This document shows positions 20,600 through 32,206 of a DNA stretch of 64,000 bases, piece by piece. A model generated the notes under the pieces. It worked only from the letters and a program-made list of their open reading frames with translations. It searched no databases and was not told the origin of the DNA. A program made the position numbers and the translations under genes. This stretch comes from Pipra filicauda. Its lineage: Eukaryota > Chordata > Aves > Passeriformes > Pipridae. Every line of letters begins with the position of its first letter. Position 1 is the stretch's first letter. The stretch spans positions 806,001-870,000 of the forward strand of contig NW_024104366.1 of the NCBI RefSeq assembly GCF_003945595.2, given 5' to 3'.

Positions 20600-23500
20600 T
20601 TAGCTTCCATATGAGCAGGGCTTCCAGCCTGGCTGGCAAGGAGCCAGCCTGCCCAAACAGAGGGGGGGGAGAAGGTGAGAGCAGAGGGCAAGGGGCCTGC
20701 CCCCATCCCAACCTGATAGGGGACCTCTCCTCACCCTGCTCAAGTGTCTGCTCAAGTGGTCCAGCAATGTCCCTTCTCCACCTGGGGCTGGGCTGGGTGT
20801 CCTGCTGCCCACACACACCTCCCAGCTCTACCAACTCCTGTGCCAACAGCTGGAAAAAACAGGAACATTGCTTGGGCTGGAGCCTGAGGAAGTGGGGAAA
20901 AGACACCCCCAGGGCATGGCAGGAGCCTCCCCCTGCACCACAGGGATGGGTTTCATCCTTCAGATGCCCCCTGGCACAGATTGGTGCTGCCAACCCCATC
21001 CAGACTCCCCTACTTTGCCCCACCTGTGCAGGTGCTCCTTTCTCAGCAGCCACATTCCTTTGAGGGTCTTTATGGGTTTTGCCTCCCTGCTGTCCCAGGC
21101 TAAAATCTCCTCCACACTTCCACAGCCAGCCCCTCACCATGGCTGTAACCCCACGCTTCCATAACCATGGAATAACACAGTCCATGGCCCCCAGGCTGCT
21201 GGCAGCCAGCTGGTTAAACACAGGGCTGCTCGTTGTACCCGTGCCCATAAACAAATGACAAAGGATGCCCTCAGTACTGCCTTGTCCTGGGTTTTTAACC
21301 AGGAGTGACAATCACCTGCAGGAGAAGCTGGGATGGTTTGTGGGAACAGTGAGGTGTTACAGGGATGGACACCCCAAAAGGTGGGATCAGGCCACAGGCA
21401 GATTGAAGGAAGCTTTGAAAGGTATTTAAGGTGAAGACTTCAAATGAGACTTTGCAGTCACAGTGAACAGCTGGAGATGAAGCTGCAGGGTCAGTGTTTC
21501 TGCCCATGCTGAGAAGCCACCACGGATTGTGGCTCAGGGGTGGGAGAGGGCAGGGGTGAAGTGTGGAGGAAGATAATTAATTGAGCAGGGAGCAGGAGGA
21601 TTAGAGCTAATACCCAGCATTTCACCAAGCAACGCTGCAGGACCTGGAAAAGATTAAATTGGATTACAAGTGTTTCAGGAGATGTGCTGTAGATATGCAA
21701 TGAGAGAAATGATCCCTCTGAGTTTGGGGACAGAACTCCTGGCTGGGGAGGGGAGAACTGAGGGGGATGACAATTCCTCCATGCTACAGGTGAGCAGGGG
21801 GTAAAACACATAGCGAGAAAGATGAATGCTGTGTCCACTTCAAACCACAGCTGCTGTTTGCCCCCAGCAGTTGGATGTGGAACAGGCTGATTTAGGTACT
21901 GGGTTATGATTAATACAGCTTGGAAAAGAGTGATTCCTCCATCAGGGCTGGGGGCTGGTGAGGATGCAGCACACAGAGCATGGATGGGGCACAGGGAAGA
22001 GTGTGATGTGATTCAAATTGAGTTTATTTTCAGCCCTAGAGCTGCTGATTGAGTTCGGAATGTCCGGGTTTGAGGTTGAGCAGTGAAGTTCTGCTGTTAA
22101 AAATGAACTGCCAGGTGCTGTCAACAAGACCTTATGAAGTCATTAGCCAGTCTGTGGAAACCAGTTTTCCCTTACACTGCCACCTCCCTGCCAGTGCCCA
22201 TCCATCCATCACTCCCAGCTCCGTGCATCCATCTGGGTGTCCCGGCACCATTCCCTCCTGCAGCAGGATTTGGGCAGGGTGAAGATGCTGCAGATGCTGT
22301 TTGGGAGAAGTTCAGTTGCCTGGCTGCATGAAAAGCACTTTTTTTGGTGGAGATGGGCTATTTTAGCACTCGTAGTGCTGACAAATGAACGGCACTGGCT
22401 GGGGTCTGGTGGGGTTCAGGCACTGCAGTCCCCCAAATGTCCCTGCTCCCCCCATGACTTATCCTGCAATGGGCTCATCCTGCCCTGACACTGCTTCCCT
22501 GCCCCAGCAGCACTGCCCCTCCCTGCACTAACCCAGCCCCAGCCAGGCCAGGGCAGGGCACAAAGAGCTGATCAGAGAGGGGACAAAACCACAAAGCCGA
22601 GACCCAAGTGTGACAGGGACACTGGGGTGCAGGTCCTGCCCCGCTGCAGCCCCCACAGAGCTGCCACGACAGCTTCACCATGGCATGGTCATGCTGGCAC
22701 AGAATGGGGGGTGCAAACACTCACCTGCACCGGGCAAGGAGGCAGTGGGTGACACCACAGCACCCACCCTGGGAAAGAAGGTCCCTTTCCTTGCAGCGTT
22801 GCTGTGACACGTTTGGGGATCAGCTTTGCCATGAGAGCTGGGGGACACCAGCCTTGCCACAGCACCCAGCAGTCTGCAGACTTCCCATGAGCAGAACTGG
22901 GGCAGGGATTTCCCAGTCAGACGCTGGGATGTCACCCCCAAGGCTCAGTGCTGGCCCAGTTCTGCCCGTGGGGTGCAGTCCCAAAGAGGACTCAGCCATT
23001 CCTGGCACATCCTGAGCCCCAGGGACAAGGAGGAGAAGTCCAGGACAGACGTCCCTGAGCACTGTTTTGCCACGAGCTTTGCTGAACCAGACATCAGCTC
23101 AGCACTGAGCACTGAGCACCCATCATCCCCTCCAGGGGGAAGAGCAGAAGAGACAGGAGACCTTCCCCTTGCCTCAGCCAAAATCTTTGGTTACAATTCA
23201 AGGCAACAGACCTGAGCCAGGTCATGCCCGTGATGTCTCCAAGCCCCAGAGCTGCAGCAAGGATGGTCCCCAGCTCCTCACTGGCCACCAGGAGTGATGG
23301 GGACCCCAACAGCACGTGTTCAGGAGAAGCTGCAGCACTCACTCAGTCTTTATCCCAACACTCCCATCACTCTCCCTGACCTGGAATTGCTTTTTGACGG
23401 ATTGGTAAAACAAAAGCACCCCAAACCTTCCAAGCAATAACATGAGCCGTGGTGCTGAGAAGGAGCTGATTGAGCACCTCTTGGCCTGGCTGAGAGATGG

Positions 23501-25230
23501 TTTGGCAGGGGAGAACAATGTCAGGGGAGGGGTGGAAGAGGTGGGAGTGGGAAGATTTGTCACACTCTCCAATAGTGAACACTAGAAATGTGCCATGGAG
23601 GATTTTGCAGTGGGACCAGGAGACCAGGGCCCACGAGGGGGTGTGCCACAGTCACCCAGCCCTGACAGCTCTGGGCTGGGCAGACACGTGGGAAGAGCAT
23701 CCCTGATCCCCAAAAAGCCCTCCCAGCACACTGCACACACACCCACCCACACACCCTCTCTGCTCTGTCCTTTTGCTCTTCCTGTTTTACTTTGTGCTCG
23801 TGTCCCTTGGCTCCTGTCCAGGGGATATGGATGGTACCAAGTGTGCAGCAAACAAAAGGAAGTTCTCCAGGACTGTATTGGCTGGATTATCTGAGGTTTG
23901 TCAATATTTGCTCAGGACTGAAGTGAAACAGAACTGAACAAGGCTAAGAAATAATATCAGGTATTGGGCTGGGGAGAGCTGTGACAGCCCACAGCTATTG
24001 AGGCATCACCAGCTGTTCAACTAAAAATGCTTTTTTTTTTTTTCCTTTTTCTCCCCCTTCTTTGTATTTTAACTTTAGGTTAGTTGGTTGTGAATTACCC
24101 ATTGTACAGCCACAAAGCCAACCAAAAACATGCTCAGCAGGGCGAGCTAATCCACACTCCTGCTTCATAGTAACGAAGGGAAAAGCAACAACCAGAACCA
24201 AGGGCACCGTGGGCTGCAGCTCCTGCACCCCACCCTGCACCCCAACAGCTGAGCACAGGGCTCTGCTCACCCCCTGCTCCCCCTGGATACCCCCTGACGT
24301 CCCTGAGCTCCAGAACCTGCCTCTCCAGCAGTGTGGAAAGAGCCACAAAAGCAGTAAGTGAGAACCACAGATCTAAAATGTGAACATTTCTTACCCAAAT
24401 ATGCCCTGGGGGGAGGAAAACTTACTTAAAAACATCTGGTGCAGCTGTTCTGCTGCATTTGAGATGCTGCTGCTGCCCTTGTCTGAGGCTCACGAGGATG
24501 AGCAGCTCTGGGAAGACATGGATGCTTTGGAAGAGCCAGGACAACATGGTGCCCACCCAGCCCCACGTGCCAGGCAGAGCTGCTCCCTGTTGAGGGACGG
24601 ATTTCAATGCCTGCAAAAATAAAACAAGTGGTGGCACATCCCTCTGAAGATGGGGCTGTGCTCCCTGACAGCTGTTCCACGGGGCAGCACTGCCCTCTGT
24701 GCCCCAGTTTCCCCACCCATAACCAGTGTAACCCCTTGTGCCCAGCCCGAGCCCCCTGTGCCCCCAAACATCAGCTGATGGTTTCCTTACCAGAGGCATG
24801 AGAGCCACAGCCCAGTCCTGAGCCCAGCCAGGAGAGCTGGGCAGGAGTGTCAGGCACAGCCTGGCTTTGCAAAGACTCCAACTCACAAGGGCAAGGAGGG
24901 ACAGGAGAATCTCCCTGTGTCCCCAAATCACAGCCAGATCCACCCAGCCCATCACAAACCTGCCCAGGATTTATTGCATGGACCAGGGTTTGCATCATGG
25001 GACCACCTGCATCACTTCCCATTTATAGCCCTCCTACCTTTTGCAGGACATAAATCCCACTGTCATTGCTGATGTGGGAGAGAAACCCCTTGGATTGTGT
25101 CTTCCCTGCAATAAATAAGCACGTTTTGCATTTTATCTCCATGTCTTTGCTGGTCAGGTAGAGCTGAGACCAAACCCTCCCTGGCATGGGCGAGTCCAAG
25201 AGCCAGGAGAGGCTGTGCCAAACCCCAGGG
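20600..25230. other. Intergenic, no gene recognised
   Basis: Unique-looking sequence with simple features only, such as a CATC-rich patch near 22195-22240. Frames here are short, overlap on both strands and show no splice-bounded domain. I looked for RALY-like RNA-recognition motifs, expected next to CHMP4B from mammalian synteny, and saw none. Confidence 0.5.
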
Positions 25231-25235
25231 ACTCC

Positions 25236-25340
25236 AGCACCTGGAATCACAGAGTCATTTAGGTTGGAAAACACCTCCAGGATCATGGAGCCCAATCCTT
25301 AACGCAGCACTGCCAAGCCTCCCACTAGACCACATCTCTA
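25236..25340 (-). mobile_element. CR1 3' fragment
   Basis: AATCACAGAGTCATTTAGG, then TTGGAAAACACC and CCACTAGACCA, match the antisense 3' end of an avian CR1 subfamily. Confidence 0.7.
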
Positions 25341-25349
25341 AGTAAATCC

Positions 25350-26250
25350 CAAGCCTTGGTCTGTGAGAGCAGCCCAAACACTCGTGGTCATCCAGGATCT
25401 ACCCCCTCCTGATTTGGGATACCCCAATCCTGCAGAGAGACAGCTCCCAGTGCCATCCCCACCCTCCCCGCTGGCACAGGGGGTGCTGGGCAGGTCCCCT
25501 CCTGCCTGCGGGGAGGGCGCTGCATCTGCCGCCTTCCCCGTCCCAGCTGGGCCAGCCCTGGTTTAACACTCCCGAAGTGTGCGGCGATGGAAATCCATCC
25601 CGGCATTGCCCTCTGCTGGCAAATCCCTCTCGGATAAGCCTTTCCTCGGCTGTGTTCCGCCAAAACAGCCCGGGGAGCAACTCCACTGCCTCTGGCTGCT
25701 CGTCGGGGCACCCACAGCATCCCCAGGGCCGGATCCCGGGGGCACCACTGGGCTCAGCCGGAGGGATTGGGACGGGTTGCTGGGTGCCCAGGAAGGCAGC
25801 CAAGTGACTGGGAACGGGGGCTGGAGCCTTTCAGGGGCCAGGCTGCACCCCTGAGGAAAGAGGGAGCTGAAAATTTAAATTAAATTTAACTTTTTCATCC
25901 AAAGCTGACAGCAGCGATCCTGGCGCAGCGCGGAAATAACGGTCTCCAATTTACAGAAGTTTAATGCAGTTCAGGAGAGACGCACAGAAAGTGTTTTGTG
26001 GTTGCAAATCTTATTGGGAGAGGTTTTCCAGAGCAAGGGGACGCCTGGATGATGAGCCACTGCTGCTTCAGGAGCTGCTGCTGTGCCAGCTGTGCCAGGA
26101 GCCCCCGAACAGGGAGGCAGAGCCGCGCGGGGCCTCGCGGTGTCCCGCGTCCGTCTGTCCAGAAATGCAGCTTTGCCTCCAAGTGTTCGAGTGGGAAATT
26201 GCACCCACGGTCCCGGCGCTGCTTGGAAAGGGCGTTTGTGTGTCCCTGCG
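25350..26250. other. Intergenic, no gene recognised
   Basis: Moderately GC-rich sequence with overlapping short frames on both strands. There is no exon-like structure. Confidence 0.4.
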
Positions 26251-26254
26251 GCGG

Positions 26255-26495
26255 CTGAGCCGCCATGGAGGGGGGGATATTGGGAAGGAATTCTTCCCTG
26301 TGAGGGTGGGGAGGCCCTGGCACAGGTTGCCCAGAGAAGCTGTGGCTGCCCCTGGATCCCTGGAAGTGTCCAAGGCCAGGTTGGACGGGGCTTGGAGCAA
26401 CTTGAGCTATGGAAGGTGTCCCTGCCCATGGCAGGGGGTGGGATGAGATGGGCTTTAAGGTCCCTTCCAACCCAAACCATTGTGGGACTCTGTGC
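26255..26495 (+). mobile_element. CR1 fragment
   Basis: The plus strand reads the sense CR1 3' end: GAATTCTTCCCTGTGAGGGT through TTCCAACCCAAACCATTGTG. Confidence 0.85.
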
Positions 26496-26724
26496 AAGGG
26501 CAGCAGAGAGGATGGGACAATCCAGGGCAGCAGGACAAGCTTTTTGGTTGTACTTTTGTGCTTGGTAGCCCAACCTAAACCCCTCTGGTGCCTTGGACAT
26601 TCAGGATCCTGAAGCCAGAGTGCTGCCAACCCAGGGCCCTAGGAAGCCCTAGAAGTCTCTGTTCCACCTAATCCCAAAGCCATCTCTCCTCCCTAATGCC
26701 CAGGGGTGAGTCCCAAGGGACAGG

Positions 26725-26766
26725 AGCTGCAAGAGCTCCAAGAGCTCCAAGAGTTCCAAGAGCTCA
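26725..26766. repeat. 11-bp tandem repeat
   Basis: AGAGCTCCAAG is repeated about 3.5 times with one variant copy (AGAGTTCCAAG). Confidence 0.8.
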
Positions 26767-26769
26767 CCG

Positions 26770-29700
26770 TGGATGGGGAAGATCTGTCTGAGCCATTTGG
26801 CCCTGCGTGTCTTGTCCCTGTTTCCTGCTGACCAGATCCCTCTGCCAAACCTCCTCCCAGTGCCCACATGGAGCCAGCCATGGAGCAGGATGGGGACCAA
26901 GAGCAGGAGCACAAGTGCAGCTGAACAGTTCAGCAAAGGGCAGGAGGAACCCAAGAACAGCAGAAGGGGGACGTGAGCCAGCCCCAAATCCAGCTGGATC
27001 CAACCACCTATCCCTCTCTCCCAGCCATGGGACAGCCAGTAAGGGAAGCTCTCGGCCACAGTTCCGAGGTGACATGTAGGAGGATGTCACTGAGCTCCCA
27101 CAGCACTGTCAAGGCAAGGGAAACCTTTGATAACACCTAAAATGTGGCCCCAAAATCCTGCCAGCTGAGCAGCTCAGGAGATGTCCGGGAGAGCTCGAGG
27201 CCTGGAGCCAGGGGAGGGGGAGGGAGGGAGGGATGGGACTGAGCTGCCGAGAGCCACAAGGTCTGGAAAGCATCACTTTGATTTAATGGACCTTGATGTT
27301 TGAAAAGTAAGTCAAGAGAGCTCTTTTATTTGCCACAGGGCTGAGCATCAGCCAAACACGAGCAGGATTTAGAAGGGCAAGAGCTTTCCAGATGAGCGGA
27401 GTGCAATTTTGTCCTAAGAACCAAAATAATGATAAAAATAACGAGCAGGGGAGAGAGGGAGTGCTGAGCAGCACATACAAATGTCAACCTGCAGGTGCTC
27501 TCAGAGCCCTAATAAAGAGTTTAACCTGTTCTATTGATTAGTGGTGTCACACCTCTTGAGTGAAAACAAACTCATCCTTACAGGGTAACTCCATGAACAC
27601 GTTACATTCAGGGGCTTCAAGAAGCTGAGTGGTTTTATTGGGAGGGCTGAGATTTAAAATTCACAAACTGCAAAGGGATGAGAGAGAGTTGTAATCAGTG
27701 GTGGCACCCGCAGGGCTGACACCACAGTGCCACAGTGACCCCACAGGCTGGCACAGGTTGGGGGCACCCCCAGAGTGGGGAGACACCCCCAGTGCATCCC
27801 AGGGAGCCGGGGAGAGAGGGGCCACCCCGGTGCAGCTGAGGGGGCACCCAGCCTGCTGTGCTTTTTGGATACCTGTGCTGTTAAACACTCACCAGTGCTG
27901 TGACAGAGGTGGCCCTGGCACCCTGGGAGGGGATGGAGGAGCTGCAGCATCACAGGAGCATCTGGTGGGTGTCCATAATGGGGCTCAAGAGTGTGCAGGC
28001 AGGGTAGGTCTGAGGTAGAGAGGAGGAGGATGAGAGAAGCACGAGCAGCTGTGACCTCCAGGCCAGGCTGGCCAGAAAACAGCAGTTCAGTGCCAAAATC
28101 TGATGACAGCCCTGATCTCCCTCCAGAGCAAGCGAGGCAGGGGCTCCCAGCTCCAGCTCTGGCACAGCACACGCCCCACAGCACCCACAGGGGCTGCTCC
28201 CAAGGGAACCAGCACCACAGCACCCTTCAGTCCTGTGAGAAAGCCCTGCAGGGAAACACGGGAAGGAGTCCAGGGCTTGGGGGTCACTTCAGGGTCAGGA
28301 AAATGAGGGGCAGCATAACCAGACAGTAACTCACATGAGACAAGGTTGGGGCAAGGATGTGTTGCTGTGAGAGCTGCTGAGAGGGTTTATTTGGCAGCAG
28401 AACAAGGTCAGCTGGCCCCAGATCAGGACCAGGTCCTGAGGGAATCCAGCACTACAAGCAGAGGTGAGATGGCACAGGAAGGGAGGATGTGGCAGAGGGG
28501 ACAGCCAGCACTGCAGACAGGGGAAAGGAAGGCCCCAGGGGAAGAGTGGCAGCTGATTTATGCCACTAAGTGGCAGCCGTGACCTGTCACTCCTAATGAA
28601 ATGCCGTGTTCTGTGCATACACAGGGTGCAGCAGCTCCTGGAGAGCTGGGAAAGCATTCCTGCTCCTCCCATCACAGCACGGACAAACACAGCCCAGCCT
28701 GCACACTGGCCCCTCTCAAAAATCTACCTGCCTCCCACCACGCCCACATTCACCCTCCTGAGCTGTGCAATTTTTCCTTTCCAGAGCCATAAGCCCCTTT
28801 CATGCCACTGTGGCTGGTGCTGGAGCTGTGCCTGACCCACTGGACACAGCCAGGGATTTCCCTGGACACAGCTGTCGGTGTGTGGAGCTTCATCCAAGCT
28901 GGATGTGACACCCTCAAGCTGCAGCAGGACACAAATAGCTCTTCCCTCTCCCAGCACTGGAGCTGTTTTCCTTGCTGACACAACACAGACCATGAGCAGG
29001 AAGATCTGTGAGCACCACAACGTGTCCAGCAGCAAAACCTTTGGCCCACAGGAGGTCCATGAGGGACAGGCACTCGCTTCAGGGGACACTTCCTCGCAGG
29101 AGGAGCAGACAAGGGTCCGATGGCTTTTTCTGGAGATGATGGGCTTTCCCTCAAATGCATCAAGTACCAGGTAGTAAATTCTAGATTTTGGTGAGGAGAC
29201 TGCCCCTCACTGCACCCTGGGGGGGCCCCTGGTACCCTCTGTACCCATGTGAGGCCAAAGGCTCCCCAGAGAGCTCCCAGCACTGGCAAGTCCCACCGAG
29301 CCCCTCCCCACAACCCATTACTAACACATGACTAACAAATCACCCATTAAGCAACTGGAGATCGATTTTCCATCGCAGAGGCTGATGGAGCCCCCCCCTT
29401 CCCTGCCTGTTGGACATTGCAGTGAAAGTTCTTGCAGTTAAATGGCTGTGTCTTTAAAGAGGAAAGAGCATCTCTGGGAGAGAAGAGCAGGAAGGGCACA
29501 GAAAAGCCATTTATACCCCTGGAAAGGTACAGATCCAGTGGCACTGGAGATGAGGTTCATGGCAGGCAGTGTTGGGCAGAGTATGGATTTCCATTATTTC
29601 TGGGAGGGCGCAGGATAATGGATATACCCCCATGGGTGTACAACACAAGGGCCCTCCAGCCCTGGAGAAGGATGTCTGCTGAGGTTTAGCATTAGCAAAC

Positions 29701-29940
29701 CACCTCAGCCACTCTCGGGCCCAGCTTTTCCAAGTGCTCTTTGAGTGTTCACTCTGTTCCAGAGGCACAAACACAGATCCTGACCCTCCTGGCCCTGTGC
29801 TTCCCTCAGGACCAAGTGCAAATGCCAGGGCCTGGTTTCTCCACCTGCACGGCAGAGACAACACCCCCTCCCCCTGTACAAGGCTGAAATCATTCCAAGG
29901 GGAATCAGGGATGAGGTCCTTCAGCCCAGTCTGTATTTTT
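26770..29940. other. Intergenic, no gene recognised
   Basis: No conserved domain or splice-bounded exon was seen on either strand. There is a purine-rich GGGAGGGAGGGA patch near 27215. Confidence 0.4.
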
Positions 29941-29941
29941 C

Positions 29942-30125
29942 ACGGATTCATGGAATGTTTGGGTTGAAACAGACCTTAAATCTCATCCTATTCCACCCCC
30001 TGCCATGGGCAGGGACACCTCCCACTAGCCCAGGTTGCTCCAGCCCTGTCCAACCTGGCCTGGGACACTTCCAGGGATGAGGAATCCACAACTTTTTGCC
30101 CTGCTTTAGTACAGCAATAGTGATA
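29942..30125 (-). mobile_element. CR1 3' fragment
   Basis: GAATGTTTGGGTTG and CTGCCATGGGCAGGGACACC identify an antisense CR1 3' end. Confidence 0.85.
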
Positions 30126-30129
30126 ATGC

Positions 30130-31080
30130 TTTCCACCTTCCCTGTAGGGAAAAACAAGGATTTACCACACACTGAAACCCCCTGGATCCCAGATTTCTGC
30201 TTGCTTCCTTGAACAGCTCCATAAGAAAGCACTGACACAGCTGTGAATTGAGCTGTCTGATGAGGGCACGTTAGTTGAGAACAGTTTCCAACAGGAACTG
30301 GACTGCCTTTCCCAGGAAAGGGACACCCTGGGCACTGAGGGGACAGCTACAGACACTGCTGGCACGGACAGCTGGCTCCTTCCCCACTGCCCCTGGGGCT
30401 CTGTGCAGCTGAGTTCTGCCTCAGAGTGAGTGTGAGCAAGGCAGAGCTGTTCACTGACATGATGCAGATCAAAGAGCTGATATCCAAAGCAGAAAGGTGA
30501 TCAGTCCTCAGCCATTATATTAATAAACTGCAGGATTAAGAAACCACCCCATTGTTTATTAAAAGAATCAAGAAAAAAAGAGGTTGTAAGAACTGATGTT
30601 GTCAGAACTGAGGTTGTCCTTGCTGTGTGGGTAAAGGTAACCAGGAACCACAGCACACCCTCACTGCTGCCATTTCCTCCTGCTGTGCAAAGCAGGGCCT
30701 TTGTTTAGTTAAAGCTGAATGAACAGGAAAGCAAACACATCCCAGGAAACAGCTGGGCTGCCAGGTGGTGCCTCTGCCACTCACAGTTCCTGAGCTCCCA
30801 CACCAGGAACCTTAAAGCACTAATGGAGCTGATGGGATTGCTTTACCCTCTCCCAGCCACACCACAATGCTCCTGCTGGGACACTCCACTGCATGTGAGA
30901 TGCTCACCCACCACTCCTGGCTGAAAACACTGCTGCTTTAACATACATTTGTTAGCACAGTGCACGAGAGAGATCATTTCCACAACAAAAAACATAAAGC
31001 CAAATCCCCAGCTCTGTTTCTAAACCTGTCACTTCTACTGCTGATTCAGCTCTGATTTCTCCTCAGTGGGGGGATTTTGA
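30130..31080. other. Intergenic, no gene recognised
   Basis: AT-richer DNA between two CR1 fragments. Nothing was recognised. Confidence 0.4.
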
Positions 31081-31084
31081 CACA

Positions 31085-31345
31085 AAATAGAATCATTGAA
31101 TCACTAAGTTTGGAAAAGACCTTCAAGATCAAAGAGTCTGTGCCCGACCCCCACTTTGTCCCCCAAGCCCAGGGCACTGAGTGCCACATCCAGTCCTTCC
31201 TTGGACACCTCCAGGGATGGGGACTCCAAACCTCCCTGGGCAGCCCCTGCCAATGCCTGACAACCCTTTCCATGAAGGAATTCCTCCCCATGTCCAACCT
31301 GACCCTCCCTGTTTCCTCCTGCAGCCAGACTGCTCAAACACGACA
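31085..31345 (-). mobile_element. CR1 fragment just past CHMP4B
   Basis: AGAATCATTGAATCACTAAG, TTGGAAAAGACC, and the CACTGAGTGCCACATCCAG landmark match a CR1 subfamily. It lies within ~50 bp of the predicted CHMP4B 3' end. Confidence 0.8.
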
Positions 31346-31369
31346 CAGAATCGACAACGGCAGCCACGG

Positions 31370-32138
31370 GTGAAAATTAATCGAGATATTTAATACAGTG
31401 CAATCCATAGTAGTTTCTTAATTAAAATAATTGTGTGCATGTATCTGAATGGGTTATCAATTATCACAAAAAAAAAAAGCAATAAACATTGTAGTGCTAT
31501 GTAGAAAAATGTACAACTGAACTTGAGATCTTCCCTATGTCCAACAGAGCGTTTATCGATTGCAAATCATCATCACCAATTAAAATGGGAACAGTGACTA
31601 CATCGTTGGCGGTGACAAACACAAGCCTTGGCCACACATCAGTCAAGGGATATAAATATAACTGGCAAAAACTAAAAACCTAAAGCATTCTTGCACCTAA
31701 AACACAATAAGAAGCCAACGGTGGCTTTAGGACTTTTCCTGGTTTTTAAATGCCTTACAAGACTTCTAGACACATTTAGACTGACTTAAAATTACAGAGA
31801 GTGCTTTTTTTTTTTTTTTTTTCAGCTTATTTCGATTCAATATGGCCCAAATTGAAGATCCAGCAGTGGCAGTAGCACAGTCCAAAAGCTGAATGTTTGA
31901 ATTTTGCAAAGACCTTTGTACAGAAATTCAACCGTATCGACTGCAGGCAACTCCCCCTGCTCCCCATCTTTCCTCTGTGCAGACCATGCTATGCAGAAAA
32001 CAGCAATGCAGTTCCCACTGCTCTGGGTTAAAATTAAAAGATAAAGACATTTTGCTTATGTTTTCTCCTCAACACAACACATTTGTACCCAGAATAGGTA
32101 ATCAAAGTCTTTTTTTTCCCAGCCAGTTACTGCTGTGG
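31370..32138 (-). other. CHMP4B 3'UTR (predicted)
   Basis: The region runs from the stop codon to just past an ATTAAA (minus; 31389-31394), the common variant poly(A) signal. It holds an A-run (T-run on plus at about 31807-31824). The true end could be elsewhere; no canonical AATAAA on the minus strand is nearer. Confidence 0.5.
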
Positions 32139-32206
32139 TTACATGGTTCCTGCCCAAGCTTCCAGCTCTTTCATGTCGTCGTCCTCTTCCTCCTCTTTCT
32201 TCTTGG
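32139..32206 (-). CDS. CHMP4B coding exon 5
   Basis: Residues 206-227, AKKKEEEEDDDMKELEAWAG to the stop TAA at 32141-32139. The acceptor is TTTTGCAG. It encodes the ALIX-binding C-terminal helix and the MIT-interacting region. Confidence 0.97.

Noticed and set aside
20577..21311. 244-codon minus frame next to the array
   Set aside because: No recognisable domain and it overlaps other frames on both strands. It was considered as a first exon for unit 10, but nothing supports it.
20600..31080. RALY exons expected next to CHMP4B from mammalian synteny
   Set aside because: No RNA-recognition motif or RALY-like sequence was found. The gene, if present, lies beyond the left edge.
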